NCBI GenBank assembly: GCA_021818955.1
Contig: JAKASR010000001.1
Location: forward strand, 310,001-374,000
From: Acidobacteriota bacterium
GTDB taxonomy: Bacteria; Acidobacteriota; Terriglobia; Terriglobales; SCQP01
Length of the DNA: 64,000 nucleotides
Reading direction: 5' to 3'
Part shown: piece after piece, positions 24,370 through 33,492 of the stretch
Position numbering within the stretch: the stretch's first letter is position 1
Layout: every line of letters starts with the position of its first letter
Translations under genes and position numbers: made by a program
The notes under the pieces: generated by a model
Told to the model about the DNA's origin: nothing
Database searches by the model: none
The model's input: the letters and a program-made list of their open reading frames with translations, nothing else

Positions 24370-25901
24370 AACCTCAATCCCAATTCGGACGCCGCCGCCG
24401 CCAGCGTGGCATCGCGCTGGCCACGGTGATTTTCTTAATGTTGATTTTGGCGATGCTGGCGGGCGCGATTTTGTATGCCGCTCAGCTTGACACCTTAGGC
24501 TCCTATAACTATGCCGCGGCTACCCGCGCCGGCTATATCGCCGATGCGGGCTTGCAGCAAGCCGTGAACTGGTTCGATTTCGATTACTGCGATAGCGGCT
24601 GTATGGGGGTGGAGCAACCCAGCAGTAAATATAACGTCACCCAGTCTCCCGTCACGCTCGTGGGCACCACCACCGCCGTCGTGCTCAGTACCGGAACCGA
24701 TTCGGAGTTTCCCGATGCGGGCACCGTTACCGCTTTTCAAACCGCTTTGCAAGGCGCTTCCGTCGGCGGCCAAGGCACCTTTTCGATCAGGGCTACCCTG
24801 ATTTCTGACACCCCGGTGCACACCGTCAACGGGAATGCGAACCAGGAACGCTGGGAAGTGCAGGTGACCGGCTATTGGGCTGAAAACGGCGTCACGCTGG
24901 CGACTTCGCAGTTAACCGGCTTCATTGAGCAGGGAGTCACGCCCATCAGCAACTATGCCATGTTTTCTACCGGAAGAACTTGCGGCAGCATTACCATGCA
25001 GGGCAATTCCTATACCGACAGTTATGATTCCAGCCTGGGTTACGAGGCCTCGGCCAATTCCACCAGCGGCGGCGATGTGGGTTCGTTTGGCAACATCCAG
25101 GCCACCGGCGCCGCCACCATCGGCGGCAATGCCTATGTGCCGGATGGCGTGTATGGCAGTTGCAGTGCCGGCAATCCCATTGGGTTCACGCAAAAAGGCG
25201 GCAATGTTAATGTCACCGGCTCGATTTTGAGCATGCAATCCCAATGCTATACCTGCTTTCCCGCGCCGCAGATGGTAAGCAATTGCATGACCAACCTGGA
25301 TTGCCTGCCATTGCCCAGCCCGGATACGAGTGGCAACTATACGCTTTCCCCCACTTGCACCCAAAACAGCGACGGCAGCACAACTTGCGGCGCCGCCTCG
25401 ATTGGCTACGGTAATCTATCTCCCGCGGGCGGGACTTTGGTCTTGCCTGCCGGCAGCGGCACCACCGCCAATGTGTATTACATCAATACCATTACCGCTA
25501 CTGCCAATACCAATCTTGAAATCTCCGGGAATGGCCCGGTAATCGTGAATCTGGTGGGCGCGGGCACGCTGCAGGATTTACCCAACTGCACCAGTTGTGT
25601 GTTTGAGCTTTCCGGCGGTGCCATGTTGAATCCTTCGCTCATTCCCGCCGACTTTCAAATCAATTACGCCGGCACCGGCACTCTGTTGCTGGATACCGGC
25701 TCGTCCTCCTCCGCGATGGTGGTCTATGCGCCGCAGAGCGCAATCTCTTTAAGTGGCGATGCGGGTCTCTATGGCAGTGTCATTGGGGCAAGCATCACCC
25801 AAATGGGTTCGGCGGCTGTGCATTATGACCGCCGGCTGAAAAATACCACCCTGGTGCTCAATCCCTTTCAGCTCGTGAGCTGGAACCGCCAAGTACAATA
25901 A
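24366..25901 (+). CDS. PilX-like pilus assembly protein with large C-terminal surface domain
   Basis: The product has 511 residues. The N-terminus (GIALATVIFLMLILAMLAGA, about 15-34) is a PilX-type membrane helix without the usual Phe/Glu prepilin residues. TRAGYIADAGLQQAVNWFDF follows, the common PilX pattern. Residues 200-511 are rich in Gly, Thr, Ser and Asn. They contain spaced cysteines and end in SAAVHYDRRLKN, as in the C-terminal domain often found in PilX-like proteins. It closes the operon; the next gene is about 175 bases away. Confidence 0.83.
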   Translation: MKPQSQFGRRRRQRGIALATVIFLMLILAMLAGAILYAAQLDTLGSYNYAAATRAGYIADAGLQQAVNWFDFDYCDSGCMGVEQPSSKYNVTQSPVTLVGTTTAVVLSTGTDSEFPDAGTVTAFQTALQGASVGGQGTFSIRATLISDTPVHTVNGNANQERWEVQVTGYWAENGVTLATSQLTGFIEQGVTPISNYAMFSTGRTCGSITMQGNSYTDSYDSSLGYEASANSTSGGDVGSFGNIQATGAATIGGNAYVPDGVYGSCSAGNPIGFTQKGGNVNVTGSILSMQSQCYTCFPAPQMVSNCMTNLDCLPLPSPDTSGNYTLSPTCTQNSDGSTTCGAASIGYGNLSPAGGTLVLPAGSGTTANVYYINTITATANTNLEISGNGPVIVNLVGAGTLQDLPNCTSCVFELSGGAMLNPSLIPADFQINYAGTGTLLLDTGSSSSAMVVYAPQSAISLSGDAGLYGSVIGASITQMGSAAVHYDRRLKNTTLVLNPFQLVSWNRQVQ

Positions 25902-26075
25902 CCGCAAGCAGCCGGTGGCGAGTGCCGTTCATTTTGGGGCGGCACTTTCGGGGTTCCCATTTCGGCTCTTTCCGCTCCCGCGCCCACTGCTTGCCTTCCC
26001 GGCAATGTCCTTGTGCCCTGACGAGCTTGCATCCAAGCAGGGGTCTGTGAGTTTAGAGAAATGGGAGAAGTCTTT

Positions 26076-26279
26076 ATGCCCCCCAGTCCTCCGCGCAAAA
26101 CCACTGGTTTGGGCCGGATCATGCAGCTCGCCTGCCGGCATCATTGGATCCGCGCCCGCTTGCGCGACGGCAGTTATGGCCTGCGCTGCCAGTTTTGCAT
26201 GCGGGAGTATCCACACACTTGGGACGAATTGATCCGCTCGGGAGTCTCCGCCCAAGCTCATCGCGATTGGGTGGCTTGA
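26076..26279 (+). CDS. Small cysteine/histidine protein of unknown function
   Basis: The product has 67 residues. LACRHHWIRARLRDGSYGLRC followed by QFCMREYPHTW gives a C-x2-H ... C-x2-C arrangement that could bind one metal ion. The start at 26076 has GGGAGA nine bases upstream; ATG at 26061 is the alternative. It overlaps the 3' end of the minus-strand glycosyltransferase gene by 22 bases. Function not recognised. Confidence 0.6.
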   Translation: MPPSPPRKTTGLGRIMQLACRHHWIRARLRDGSYGLRCQFCMREYPHTWDELIRSGVSAQAHRDWVA

Positions 26280-27184
26280 TCCCTCGCGGCGTTCTCCACG
26301 CTATAGCGATATAACAGCGCATACCAGCTTGCCGGCAAGCGCCACGAGGAATCGACCAGCCCGGCCAGATGCGGCGCCAGCGGCGGGACAAGCCGTCGCG
26401 CCCAACGCTTGCGCCAGCGGCGCTTCCACGCTTGGCTTTGTTCCTGGGCGCGAACGCTGCGCCCCGCGTCGGTCTCGTCGAATATCGCCCGTAAGGCCGC
26501 GTGCCGCCGCCCTCGCGCCACCGCTTCCATGAAATCGAAACGCTGGTAATGCAGCCCCAGCGCCTGGGGATGATAACGTAAGCGCAAGCCGGCGCGGTGT
26601 AGCCGCCATGACAGCTCCGTATCTTCAAATGCGGCGGCGGGAAAACGCTCGTCAAACAGGCCATGCGCCAGCAGAAAGGCGCGCTTCAGGCTGAGATTAC
26701 AGGTATAAAATGCGTAAAAATCCAGGGCTTGGCCGGCGCGGAAATGGCCAAAGCCGAACATCGGCCCGCGCTCGCCCAGCCAGCGCATGAACGGCGTGGC
26801 GCGCATATCGGGATGCCAGGCGACTCGCCCCAGCGCCGCCTCTTCGGGTGCGGCATGGCGTTGGTGAAATACCAGGTGCTCACGCACCATCTCCGGCGCC
26901 GGAATGACATCATCGTCGTTGAACAGTGCCAGTTCGCCGCTCGCCTGCTTCAGGCCGAGATTGCGCGCCGCCGCCGGCCCGCGGCTTTCCTGGCGTAGAT
27001 AATGGCAGGCCCCCGGCCAGGCTCGCGCGTGCGCTTCGACGATGGCCGGGGTGGCGTCATTCGAGCCGTCATCCACCACCACTATTTCCGCCGGCGCTTC
27101 CGCCTGCCGTCGATAGCCTGCCAAAACGCGCGCTAAAGTGGCGGCGCGATTATGAGTGGGTATGATGACGCTGAGACGGTTCAT
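26258..27184 (-). CDS. Glycosyltransferase family 2
   Basis: The 308-residue product has a GT-A fold: LSVIIPTHNRAATLARVL at the start, VVVDDGSNDAT (about 36-46) and a FNDDDVIP metal-binding motif near residue 92 for the nucleotide sugar. The C-terminal part contains an ED pair (FEDTELSWRLHRAG) typical of the catalytic base region. No membrane helix is seen, so it is probably cytoplasmic or peripheral. The start overlaps the hemG stop by four bases. The sugar and acceptor are unknown. Confidence 0.88.
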   Translation of the reverse strand: MNRLSVIIPTHNRAATLARVLAGYRRQAEAPAEIVVVDDGSNDATPAIVEAHARAWPGACHYLRQESRGPAAARNLGLKQASGELALFNDDDVIPAPEMVREHLVFHQRHAAPEEAALGRVAWHPDMRATPFMRWLGERGPMFGFGHFRAGQALDFYAFYTCNLSLKRAFLLAHGLFDERFPAAAFEDTELSWRLHRAGLRLRYHPQALGLHYQRFDFMEAVARGRRHAALRAIFDETDAGRSVRAQEQSQAWKRRWRKRWARRLVPPLAPHLAGLVDSSWRLPASWYALLYRYSVENAARDQATQSR

Positions 27185-28593
27185 GCCCGCTGTTGGGAAC
27201 TGGCCAACGCCGGCAGCTCCTGCTCGAGCCGGCGCACCGCCTCCCGTCCGCTTTCCAGGCTGTCGGGTATGCCGATGCCCTGATAGGCATTGCCGGCCAG
27301 TGCCAGCCCCGGCCAGCGCCGCCGCATGCGCTCGATGCGGTCGTGCCGCGCGCGGTGTCCCGGCGTATATTGCGCCATCGCCCGCGGCTGCCGCGAGATG
27401 CGCAGCAGGTCGGGCGGCGGTAGCGGCCCCAGCAGTTCCTGGAGTTCGCGGTACGCCAGACTCCAGGCCGCGTCATCCTCCAGTTCGAGCACGGCGGCAT
27501 CGCGCCGCCCGCCATAGAACAGCCGGATCATGGCTCCGCCTTCGGGCGCGCGCAGGGGAAATTTGCGATGTGAAAAGCTGCAGGCCAGCATGCGTTTGCC
27601 TTCCCGGCGCGGCACCAGAATGCCAAAGCCGTCCGGCAGGGGCGGCGCCTGGCGATAACCCAGGCTCAGGAGCATTGCCGAGCTATAAGGGATGGCGGCG
27701 AGTTCATTGGCCAGTTGGCTATCCTGCCCGCGCATTAATGCGGCCGCGGACCAGGCCGGAAGCGCTAGCACCAGCCGCTCTGCCTGAATGCTTTCACTGG
27801 AAGCGAGCAGGGCTTCCCATCCCTCGGCGGTTCGCCGGACCTGTGCCACCGGCGTTCGCAGGCGCACCCGCTCCGCGCCGATGCGTTCCGCCAGCTTGTC
27901 CACCAGGCGTTGCATGCCCGCACCCAGGCTGGCGAAGAGCGGCTCCGGCTGGCGGCGGGCTTGTCGCCGGGCTTTCCACAAGGCCCGGCTCAAACTGCCG
28001 CTTTGCTGCAGCGCGCGCATGCGCGGCGCAATCGCCTCCAGGCTCAATTCTTCCGGCTCGCCCCCATACACCCCGGCCAGCAAGGGAGCCGCCAGATATT
28101 CCACCGCCTCCTCGCCATATAAGCGGCGTAGAAAATCGGCTACCGATTCATCCTCCTGCGGCGCCTCGCGGCGCGAACCGGCAATAAATTCCCTGGCCAT
28201 GCGCAGTTTGGTTTGCCAGCCAAGCAGCCGGGTCGTGGCCAGCGGACGCATGCGCGCCGGCGCTAAGAGTTGCCAGCCGGGTGGCAGCGGCAATAATCGC
28301 CCCTGGCGCAATATCAGTGTCGCGCGCGCGTGGTCTTGCGAAGCAATGATTTCATCGCCCAAGCCCAGTTCACGGCACAACCCCGCCAGGGAACGCTTCA
28401 TCCCCAGCCAGGAATCCGGGCCGGCTTCGAACAGAAATCCATCCTGGCGTTCGCTGGCAATGACTCCGCCGGGGTGGTCGCCGGCTTCGAGCAGTAGAAA
28501 ATTGCTTTCCTGGCGGGCCTGTAATTCGTATCCCGCTCCTAAGCCGGCGACTCCGGCGCCGATGATGAGGGTTCGTAACCGGTCCGGCTTCAT
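27181..28593 (-). CDS. hemG: Protoporphyrinogen oxidase (HemY-type)
   Basis: The 470-residue FAD enzyme should oxidise protoporphyrinogen IX (or coproporphyrinogen III) late in haem synthesis. The N-terminus has TLIIGAGVAGLGAGYELQ, the dinucleotide-binding loop, followed by LLLEAGDHPGGVIASE and FEAGPDSWL. The C-terminus has GNAYQGIGIPDSLESGREAV, the second FAD contact. The start at 28593 is preferred: the ATG at 28617 lies inside repeat copy R5 and would add eight residues of repeat origin. hemE lies upstream on the same strand, separated by the repeat. The symbols hemG and hemY are both used for this type. Confidence 0.9.
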   Translation of the reverse strand: MKPDRLRTLIIGAGVAGLGAGYELQARQESNFLLLEAGDHPGGVIASERQDGFLFEAGPDSWLGMKRSLAGLCRELGLGDEIIASQDHARATLILRQGRLLPLPPGWQLLAPARMRPLATTRLLGWQTKLRMAREFIAGSRREAPQEDESVADFLRRLYGEEAVEYLAAPLLAGVYGGEPEELSLEAIAPRMRALQQSGSLSRALWKARRQARRQPEPLFASLGAGMQRLVDKLAERIGAERVRLRTPVAQVRRTAEGWEALLASSESIQAERLVLALPAWSAAALMRGQDSQLANELAAIPYSSAMLLSLGYRQAPPLPDGFGILVPRREGKRMLACSFSHRKFPLRAPEGGAMIRLFYGGRRDAAVLELEDDAAWSLAYRELQELLGPLPPPDLLRISRQPRAMAQYTPGHRARHDRIERMRRRWPGLALAGNAYQGIGIPDSLESGREAVRRLEQELPALASSQQRA

Positions 28594-28603
28594 GCGCAGT
28601 CCT

Positions 28604-28682
28604 GCAGTATTCGCCATGCGTCCAGTTTCGGCCGGACTTTTGCGAAAGCGTCAGCGCTTAAAAGTAAAAGCGGCCGTGCCGC
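28604..28682 (+). repeat. Dispersed repeat, full core copy R5
   Basis: This complete core copy lies between hemE and hemG. Its long hairpin is around CCAGTTTCGGCCGGAC, followed by the AAAAGTAAAAGCGGCC module and a final GTGCCGC. On the minus strand it begins 13 bases after the hemE stop, and it supplies an upstream ATG in frame with hemG. Confidence 0.85.
28659..28682 (-). terminator. Terminator-like end of R5, after hemE
   Basis: Read on the minus strand, GCGGCACGGCCGC can fold into a short hairpin and is followed directly by TTTTACTTTT. It begins 13 bases after the hemE stop. Confidence 0.5.
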
Positions 28683-28695
28683 CAGTCGAAGATGC

Positions 28696-29727
28696 TCAGC
28701 CGCTATATTCATGTACCCATTCCACCACGCGCCGGGCCTGCTCCAGATCGGTTTCGGGCAAAATGCCATGGCCCAGATTGAAAATATAGCCGGGGTGCTC
28801 GCGCGTTTGCTTCAGCATGCGCTGTACGGTGCGCTTTAATTCGTCGGCGGGCGCCAGCATGCGCATGGGGTCGAGATTGCCCATCAGGCCGCAGGCATAG
28901 CCCAGGCGTCGCCAGGCGGTATCCAGTTCAACTCGCCAATCCACGCCGATCACCGCCGCCCCGGCTTCGTTCAACGTTTCCAGGTAGCTTCCCGTGCCGG
29001 TGGAAAAATAAATCACCGGCACGTCGAGGGCCTGGATCGCCTCGATCACCAGCCGGTTGTAGGGCAGCACGAAATGTCGATAATCATTTTCGGATAACGT
29101 TCCCGCCCAGCTATCGAAAAGTTGGATCACCGCCGCTCCCGCCGCCACCTGCTGGCTCAGCGTTTCGACCAGGATGGGACACAGTTTTTGCATCAGTAAG
29201 GCCCAGGCGCCATGGTCGCCATACAGCAGGCGCTTGGTGTGGAAAAAATTGCGGCTGGCGCCGCCTTCAATCAGGTAGCTGGCCAGTGTGAACGGGGCGC
29301 CGGCAAAGCCGATCACCGGCAGTTTGGGGCCGAAGTGGTCATGCACGCGGGCAATCGCCTCGGCGATAAAACCTAATTCGCCCCCCAGACTTTCGGGTAA
29401 GGCGGCGATTGCGGCCCGGTCGCGCAGGGCCGGCTCAATCATCGGCCCTTCCCCGGATCCGTAGGCCAGCCGAAATCCCATCGGCTCGGCGGGCAAGAGC
29501 AGGTCGGAAAAGATGATGGCGGCATCTACGCCCAGGGTTTCGGCGGCTTCAATGGTGATTTCCGCCGCCAGGTTCGGGTTCTTGCAAAGCGTCAACAGAT
29601 CGTGCCGGACGCGCCGCTCCCGGTAGGCGGGCATATAACGTCCGGCTTGACGCATAAACCATACCGGAGTTTTATCGACGCTCTGTCGCTGGCAGGCGCG
29701 TATTAGCCGGGCTTGAGTCGTGGGCAT
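28696..29727 (-). CDS. hemE: Uroporphyrinogen decarboxylase
   Basis: The 343-residue enzyme removes four carboxyl groups from uroporphyrinogen III to give coproporphyrinogen III. PVWFMRQAGRYMPAYRERR (about 21-39) is the N-terminal signature. FSDLLLPAEPMG and GFAGAPFTLASYLIEGG (substrate-pocket segments) and IFNLGHGILPETD near the C-terminus are all present. The start at 29727 fits family length; the frame stays open upstream through purH only by chance. hemG follows after a repeat copy; hemL lies 8 kb away. Confidence 0.95.
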   Translation of the reverse strand: MPTTQARLIRACQRQSVDKTPVWFMRQAGRYMPAYRERRVRHDLLTLCKNPNLAAEITIEAAETLGVDAAIIFSDLLLPAEPMGFRLAYGSGEGPMIEPALRDRAAIAALPESLGGELGFIAEAIARVHDHFGPKLPVIGFAGAPFTLASYLIEGGASRNFFHTKRLLYGDHGAWALLMQKLCPILVETLSQQVAAGAAVIQLFDSWAGTLSENDYRHFVLPYNRLVIEAIQALDVPVIYFSTGTGSYLETLNEAGAAVIGVDWRVELDTAWRRLGYACGLMGNLDPMRMLAPADELKRTVQRMLKQTREHPGYIFNLGHGILPETDLEQARRVVEWVHEYSG

Positions 29728-29771
29728 GTTGGAAGCGTAGCATGCGGGCGGCGGCTGGCCGCCGGCCCTCA

Positions 29772-31373
29772 TCAATGGCGGAAATGGCGGAATCCGGTAA
29801 ACACCATCGCCAACCCGTGCTGGTCGCAAGCGGCGATGACCTCGGCGTCCCTCACGGAACCGCCCGGCTGCATGACCGCGGTCACGCCATTGCGGGCGGC
29901 TTCTTCCACGCCATCGGGAAACGGGAAAAAGGCGTCGCTGGCCAGCACGGTGCCTTGGACCGGCGATTGCGCCTTCATCACCGCCAGGCGCACCGAATCC
30001 ACCCGGCTCATTTGTCCGGCGCCCACTCCGACGGTCTGCGTGCCGCGCGTCAACACGATCGCATTGCTTTTTACGTGCTTGGCGACTTTCCAGCCAAACT
30101 CCAGGCTGGCCATTTCTTCCGCTGTGGGGGCGCGCTTCGTAACCACTTTTAATTGGGCCGGATCGAGGCTTGCGCGATCGTCGTCTTGCGCCAGCACTCC
30201 GCCCGGCACCGTTTTCAACCGCCAGGCGGCGGTGGCCGGCCGCGATGGCGCCGGCGCCGGTACTTCGACCAGGCGCAATTGTTTTTTCGCGCTCAAAATG
30301 TGCAGCGCTTCGGCATCGTAGCCCGGCGCGGCTATGCATTCTACAAACAATTTCGAAATTTCTCTGGCGGTGTCGGCATCCAGCTTGCGATTGATCCCCA
30401 CCACGCTGCCAAAGGCGGATACGGGGTCGCAAGCCAGCGCGCGTCGCCAGGCTTCCTCCAGCGTATCAGCGGTCGCGCATCCGGCGGGATTGGTGTGTTT
30501 GATAATCGCCGCCGCCGGGGCCTCGAACTCGCCCGCTAAAGCCCAGCAAGCGTCCAGATCCACCCAGTTGTTGTAGGAAAGCTCCTTGCCTTGCAGGCAG
30601 CGTCCCCACACCAGCCCGCTGGGATCTTGCGGGTCGCCATAGAGTGCGGCGCGCTGATGCGGGTTTTCGCCATAACGCAGGCTGGACAGTTTGCGATAGC
30701 GCAAGGCCAGGCTCTCCGGAAACTCCCCCTCCCTGCCGGCGGGCGTGTAATGCCAGACCTCTCCCTGCAATTGGACTCGCGCCAGCGTGGCGGCAATCGC
30801 GGCGTCATAAGCGGCAATGCGATCGAAGCTGCGCCGCGCCAGTTCCCAGCGTGTCGCCAGGCTGAGTTGCCGCGTGGATTCCAGTTCGCGCGCCACTTCC
30901 TCGTAGTCGCTGGGGGAAGTGATCACGCCGACCCCGGTAAAATTTTTTGCCGCCGCGCGGACCAGGGTCGGCCCCCCAATGTCGATATTTTCGATCAACT
31001 CTTCGAAGCTGGCCCCCGGGCGCGCCGCGGTCGCCTCGAAGGGATATAAATTGACCACCAGCAGATCGATAGCCCGCAGCCCATGCCGCTCCATTTGCCG
31101 CTGGTGGTCCGGATCATCGCGGCGCGCCAGCAAGCCCGCGTGTATCTTTGGGTGCAGGGTCTTGACCCTGCCATCGAGCATTTCGGGAAAGCCGGTGAAC
31201 TCAGCGACATCTTCTACGCCCAGTCCGGCATCGCGCAGCGCCCGCGCCGTGCCGCCGGTGGAAAGCAGGGCAAAACCATAAGCGGTCAGCTTTCGGGCGA
31301 AGTCAATCAGGCCGGTTTTATCGCTGACCGAAATCAAAGCCAGCGGCGATGAGGAAATGGCATTTGGGGTCAT
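29772..31373 (-). CDS. purH: Bifunctional AICAR formyltransferase/IMP cyclohydrolase
   Basis: The 533-residue enzyme carries out the last two steps of IMP synthesis. The N-terminal cyclohydrolase domain (about 10-200) has ALISVSDKTGL, LLSTGGTARAL, RVKTLHPKIHAGLLAR and NIDIGGPTLVRAAAKN. The C-terminal formyltransferase domain has SLRYGENPHQRAALY, the active-site lysine/histidine pair in IKHTNPAGCA, and a final TAVMQPGGSVRDAEVI. The start at 31373 is preferred over 31436, which would reach almost to repeat copy R6. hemE follows 44 bases downstream. Confidence 0.95.
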   Translation of the reverse strand: MTPNAISSSPLALISVSDKTGLIDFARKLTAYGFALLSTGGTARALRDAGLGVEDVAEFTGFPEMLDGRVKTLHPKIHAGLLARRDDPDHQRQMERHGLRAIDLLVVNLYPFEATAARPGASFEELIENIDIGGPTLVRAAAKNFTGVGVITSPSDYEEVARELESTRQLSLATRWELARRSFDRIAAYDAAIAATLARVQLQGEVWHYTPAGREGEFPESLALRYRKLSSLRYGENPHQRAALYGDPQDPSGLVWGRCLQGKELSYNNWVDLDACWALAGEFEAPAAAIIKHTNPAGCATADTLEEAWRRALACDPVSAFGSVVGINRKLDADTAREISKLFVECIAAPGYDAEALHILSAKKQLRLVEVPAPAPSRPATAAWRLKTVPGGVLAQDDDRASLDPAQLKVVTKRAPTAEEMASLEFGWKVAKHVKSNAIVLTRGTQTVGVGAGQMSRVDSVRLAVMKAQSPVQGTVLASDAFFPFPDGVEEAARNGVTAVMQPGGSVRDAEVIAACDQHGLAMVFTGFRHFRH

Positions 31374-31453
31374 GAGAGCGCTGGCGCCGCACATCGGGCC
31401 ATGTTTCAGTTTAGTGTCGCGCGGCTCGCTTGCCAACCGCCGCTACCTGGAGC

Positions 31454-31527
31454 CGTCGCAAGGTGTCCGGTTTCGGCCGGACCTTTGCGAAAGCGTCAGC
31501 GCCTAAAAGTAAAAGCGGCCGAGCCGC
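31454..31527 (+). repeat. Dispersed repeat, full core copy R6
   Basis: The copy lies between the thiolase and purH genes. GTCCGGTTTCGGCCGGAC forms the tip of the long hairpin. Its outer arms TCGCAAGG and CCTTTGCGA pair nearly perfectly. The right end is the standard GCGGCCGAGCCGC. Confidence 0.85.
31504..31527 (-). terminator. Terminator-like end of R6, after the thiolase gene
   Basis: On the minus strand GCGGCTCGGCCGC is followed by TTTTACTTTT and begins five bases after the thiolase stop codon. Confidence 0.55.
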
Positions 31528-31532
31528 TTGGC

Positions 31533-32714
31533 TTACCGGACTTCGACCGCCGCCGCCATCCCCATGCCTCCGGCGGCGCACAAGGCCGCCAGCCCGCGCC
31601 CGCCTCCTCGCCGCCGTAACGTGTGCAGTAGCGTCACCAGAATGCGCGCTCCGCTGCATCCGGTCGGGTGCCCCAGCGCGATCGCGCCTCCCCCCGGGTT
31701 CAAGCGTTCTCGGGGCAGGCCGCTCAACTCCGGCTCTCGCAAGCAAGCCAGAACTTGCGCGGCGAAGGCTTCGTTGATTTCTATGCTGTCAAAATGATCG
31801 AGTCGGGCGCCCTCTCCGTCGAAATGCCGTAACAGCCGCGCAATCGCCGGCGCCGGGCCTAAACCCATGCGCTCCGGAGCGAGCGCGGCGGTCGCGCTCT
31901 CCAGCCAGCGCCCCATGACCGGCAATGCGTGCCGCTGGCGGAAATCCCCCGACGCCAGCACCAGCGCCGCGGCCCCATCGGTGATGCCGGAGGCGTTGCC
32001 CGCCGTGATGCTGCCGGCTGGCTTAAAAGCCGGCTCCAGCCCTTCGAAATCTTCCAGGCGGGCCTTCGGGCGAACGTGTTCGTCAACCTTCAGCTTGCCG
32101 GCGCTGCCTTCCACCGCGATCAGTTCGTCGCCTAATCCCGCGGCGGCCGCCTGCGCCGCTTTTTGATGTGAAGCCAGAGCGAACTCATCCTGCTCGCGCC
32201 GCGAAATGCCATAGGCTCCGGCCAGCAGTTCCGCCGTCTCGCCCATCAGCAAATCGCACAGCGGGCAATGATAGCCGTCCTGATACATGGCATCGACCAT
32301 CGGGGTATGGCCCATCCGCTGTCCCCAGCGCGCTCGCGGCGCTAAATACGGTATGCGGCTCATGGCTTCGGTTCCCCCGGCCACGATGCATGCGGCGCGC
32401 CCCAGGCGAATTTCCAGGGCGGCGGCCTCGACCGCCTTTAAACCTGAAGCGCAAGCTTGATTGATGGTGTAGCCGGGGACTTCATCCGGCAGGCCGGCCA
32501 ACCGTACGATCTGTCGGGCGGGATTGGGTCCGCCGCCCGCCTGCCGGGCGTTTCCGAAAATGCATAACTCAATGGCTTCCGCCGCTACGCCCGCCCGCTT
32601 CCAGGCGGCGTGCGCCGCTTGGGCGCCCAATTCGGCGGCGGAATAGCCAGCCAGGCTGCCTCCAAATCGCCCGATCGGCGTCCGCACTGCGCTGAGGATA
32701 AAAACTTCTGTCAT
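31533..32714 (-). CDS. Acetyl-CoA acetyltransferase (thiolase)
   Basis: The 393-residue enzyme catalyses condensation or thiolysis of acyl-CoA. The acylated cysteine is in NQACASGLKA (about residue 89). The second-domain motifs are EINEAFAAQ, ALGHPTGCSGARI (catalytic His) and CAAGGMGMA (second Cys). The start at 32714 gives the standard N-terminus MTEVFILSAVRTPIGRFGG. The length is exactly typical of biosynthetic thiolases. No beta-oxidation partner gene is adjacent, so a role in acetoacetyl-CoA formation or in fatty-acid breakdown cannot be separated. Confidence 0.92.
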   Translation of the reverse strand: MTEVFILSAVRTPIGRFGGSLAGYSAAELGAQAAHAAWKRAGVAAEAIELCIFGNARQAGGGPNPARQIVRLAGLPDEVPGYTINQACASGLKAVEAAALEIRLGRAACIVAGGTEAMSRIPYLAPRARWGQRMGHTPMVDAMYQDGYHCPLCDLLMGETAELLAGAYGISRREQDEFALASHQKAAQAAAAGLGDELIAVEGSAGKLKVDEHVRPKARLEDFEGLEPAFKPAGSITAGNASGITDGAAALVLASGDFRQRHALPVMGRWLESATAALAPERMGLGPAPAIARLLRHFDGEGARLDHFDSIEINEAFAAQVLACLREPELSGLPRERLNPGGGAIALGHPTGCSGARILVTLLHTLRRRGGGRGLAALCAAGGMGMAAAVEVR

Positions 32715-32737
32715 TGGAATCTGCCGCCGATCGGGCG

Positions 32738-33163
32738 TCACTCGCGACGATCAAGGTAACTTTGCAAGATCAATACGGCCGCCAGCCGGTCCACCGCTTG
32801 CCTGCGCTTTTGTTGGCTGCTCCCGGCTTCTCGCAGCACTTGTTCCGCCATCACGGTGGTGAAGCGTTCATCCCAATATTCCACCGGCAGCGAGGTTGCG
32901 TTCGCCAGTTTTGTTCCAAATTCGCGAATGGCCGCCGCCTGCGAGCCCGCATCTCCACTGGGCAAAAGCGGTAGGCCGAGCAGCCATAATCCAATCTCAT
33001 GTTGGCGGGCGTCGGCGCCAAGCGCCGCCAGGTCAGCCGCCAGATTGCGGCGCGCGAGCGTGGGCAATCCTTGCGCGCTGATGCCTAGCGGATCGCTCAC
33101 CGCGCGCCCAATCCGGCGCCGGCCGATATCCAAGGCTAAAATGCGTGGCCGCTTGGAGTTCAT
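32738..33163 (-). CDS. ruvX: Holliday junction resolvase-like RuvX (YqgF)
   Basis: The 141-residue RNase H-fold nuclease is associated with 16S rRNA 5' maturation or junction resolution. The N-terminal LALDIGRRRIGRAVSDPLG carries the first catalytic Asp. WLLGLPLLPSG and YWDERFTTVMAE supply the other acidic residues. The start is uncertain: ATG at 33163 (used here) or 33181; both lack a well-spaced ribosome site. It ends 23 bases before the thiolase start and is probably co-transcribed with it. Confidence 0.88.
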   Translation of the reverse strand: MNSKRPRILALDIGRRRIGRAVSDPLGISAQGLPTLARRNLAADLAALGADARQHEIGLWLLGLPLLPSGDAGSQAAAIREFGTKLANATSLPVEYWDERFTTVMAEQVLREAGSSQQKRRQAVDRLAAVLILQSYLDRRE

Positions 33164-33248
33164 TCCTGAAATGTATCCCATGTGCCGCCGCTTTTCATCG
33201 CGGCGCGGAACAACCTGACCCGCCTGGAAAATCATCTATTATTGAGCG

Positions 33249-33488
33249 ATGGCTGAAGTGATCCTCATGCATTCTCCTCGCCAGCGGGGCGACCGCCGGC
33301 GTTTTCAGCGGGATAGCTATGTGCATGGTCAGCAAACAATCGCGAATGCAATTTTCCACTTAAAAGATGATCCCGCCGAAGATGCCCGCGCCGCCGTGCG
33401 TTTCCTGGTGCATCACCTGGCCACCTGTTTTCGCAGCGATGATGAGCCTTTACAGCCGCGTCCGCTGGATTCTGAAACGACTCCCTAA
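33249..33488 (+). CDS. Small protein of unknown function
   Basis: The product has 79 residues and is divergent from ruvX. The N-terminus is basic (SPRQRGDRRRFQRDSY). The middle (IFHLKDDPAEDARAAVRFLVHHLATCF, about 36-62) is a likely amphipathic helix pair. No motif is recognised. The start at 33249 has no strong ribosome site, so the call rests on a clean open frame, plausible composition and a suitable gap. Confidence 0.45.
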   Translation: MAEVILMHSPRQRGDRRRFQRDSYVHGQQTIANAIFHLKDDPAEDARAAVRFLVHHLATCFRSDDEPLQPRPLDSETTP

Positions 33489-33492
33489 ACCT

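Noticed and set aside
28696-30432. A single 578-residue protein extending hemE upstream
   Set aside because: The extra 235 residues are out-of-frame reading of purH; family length and the MPTTQ start at 29727 define hemE.
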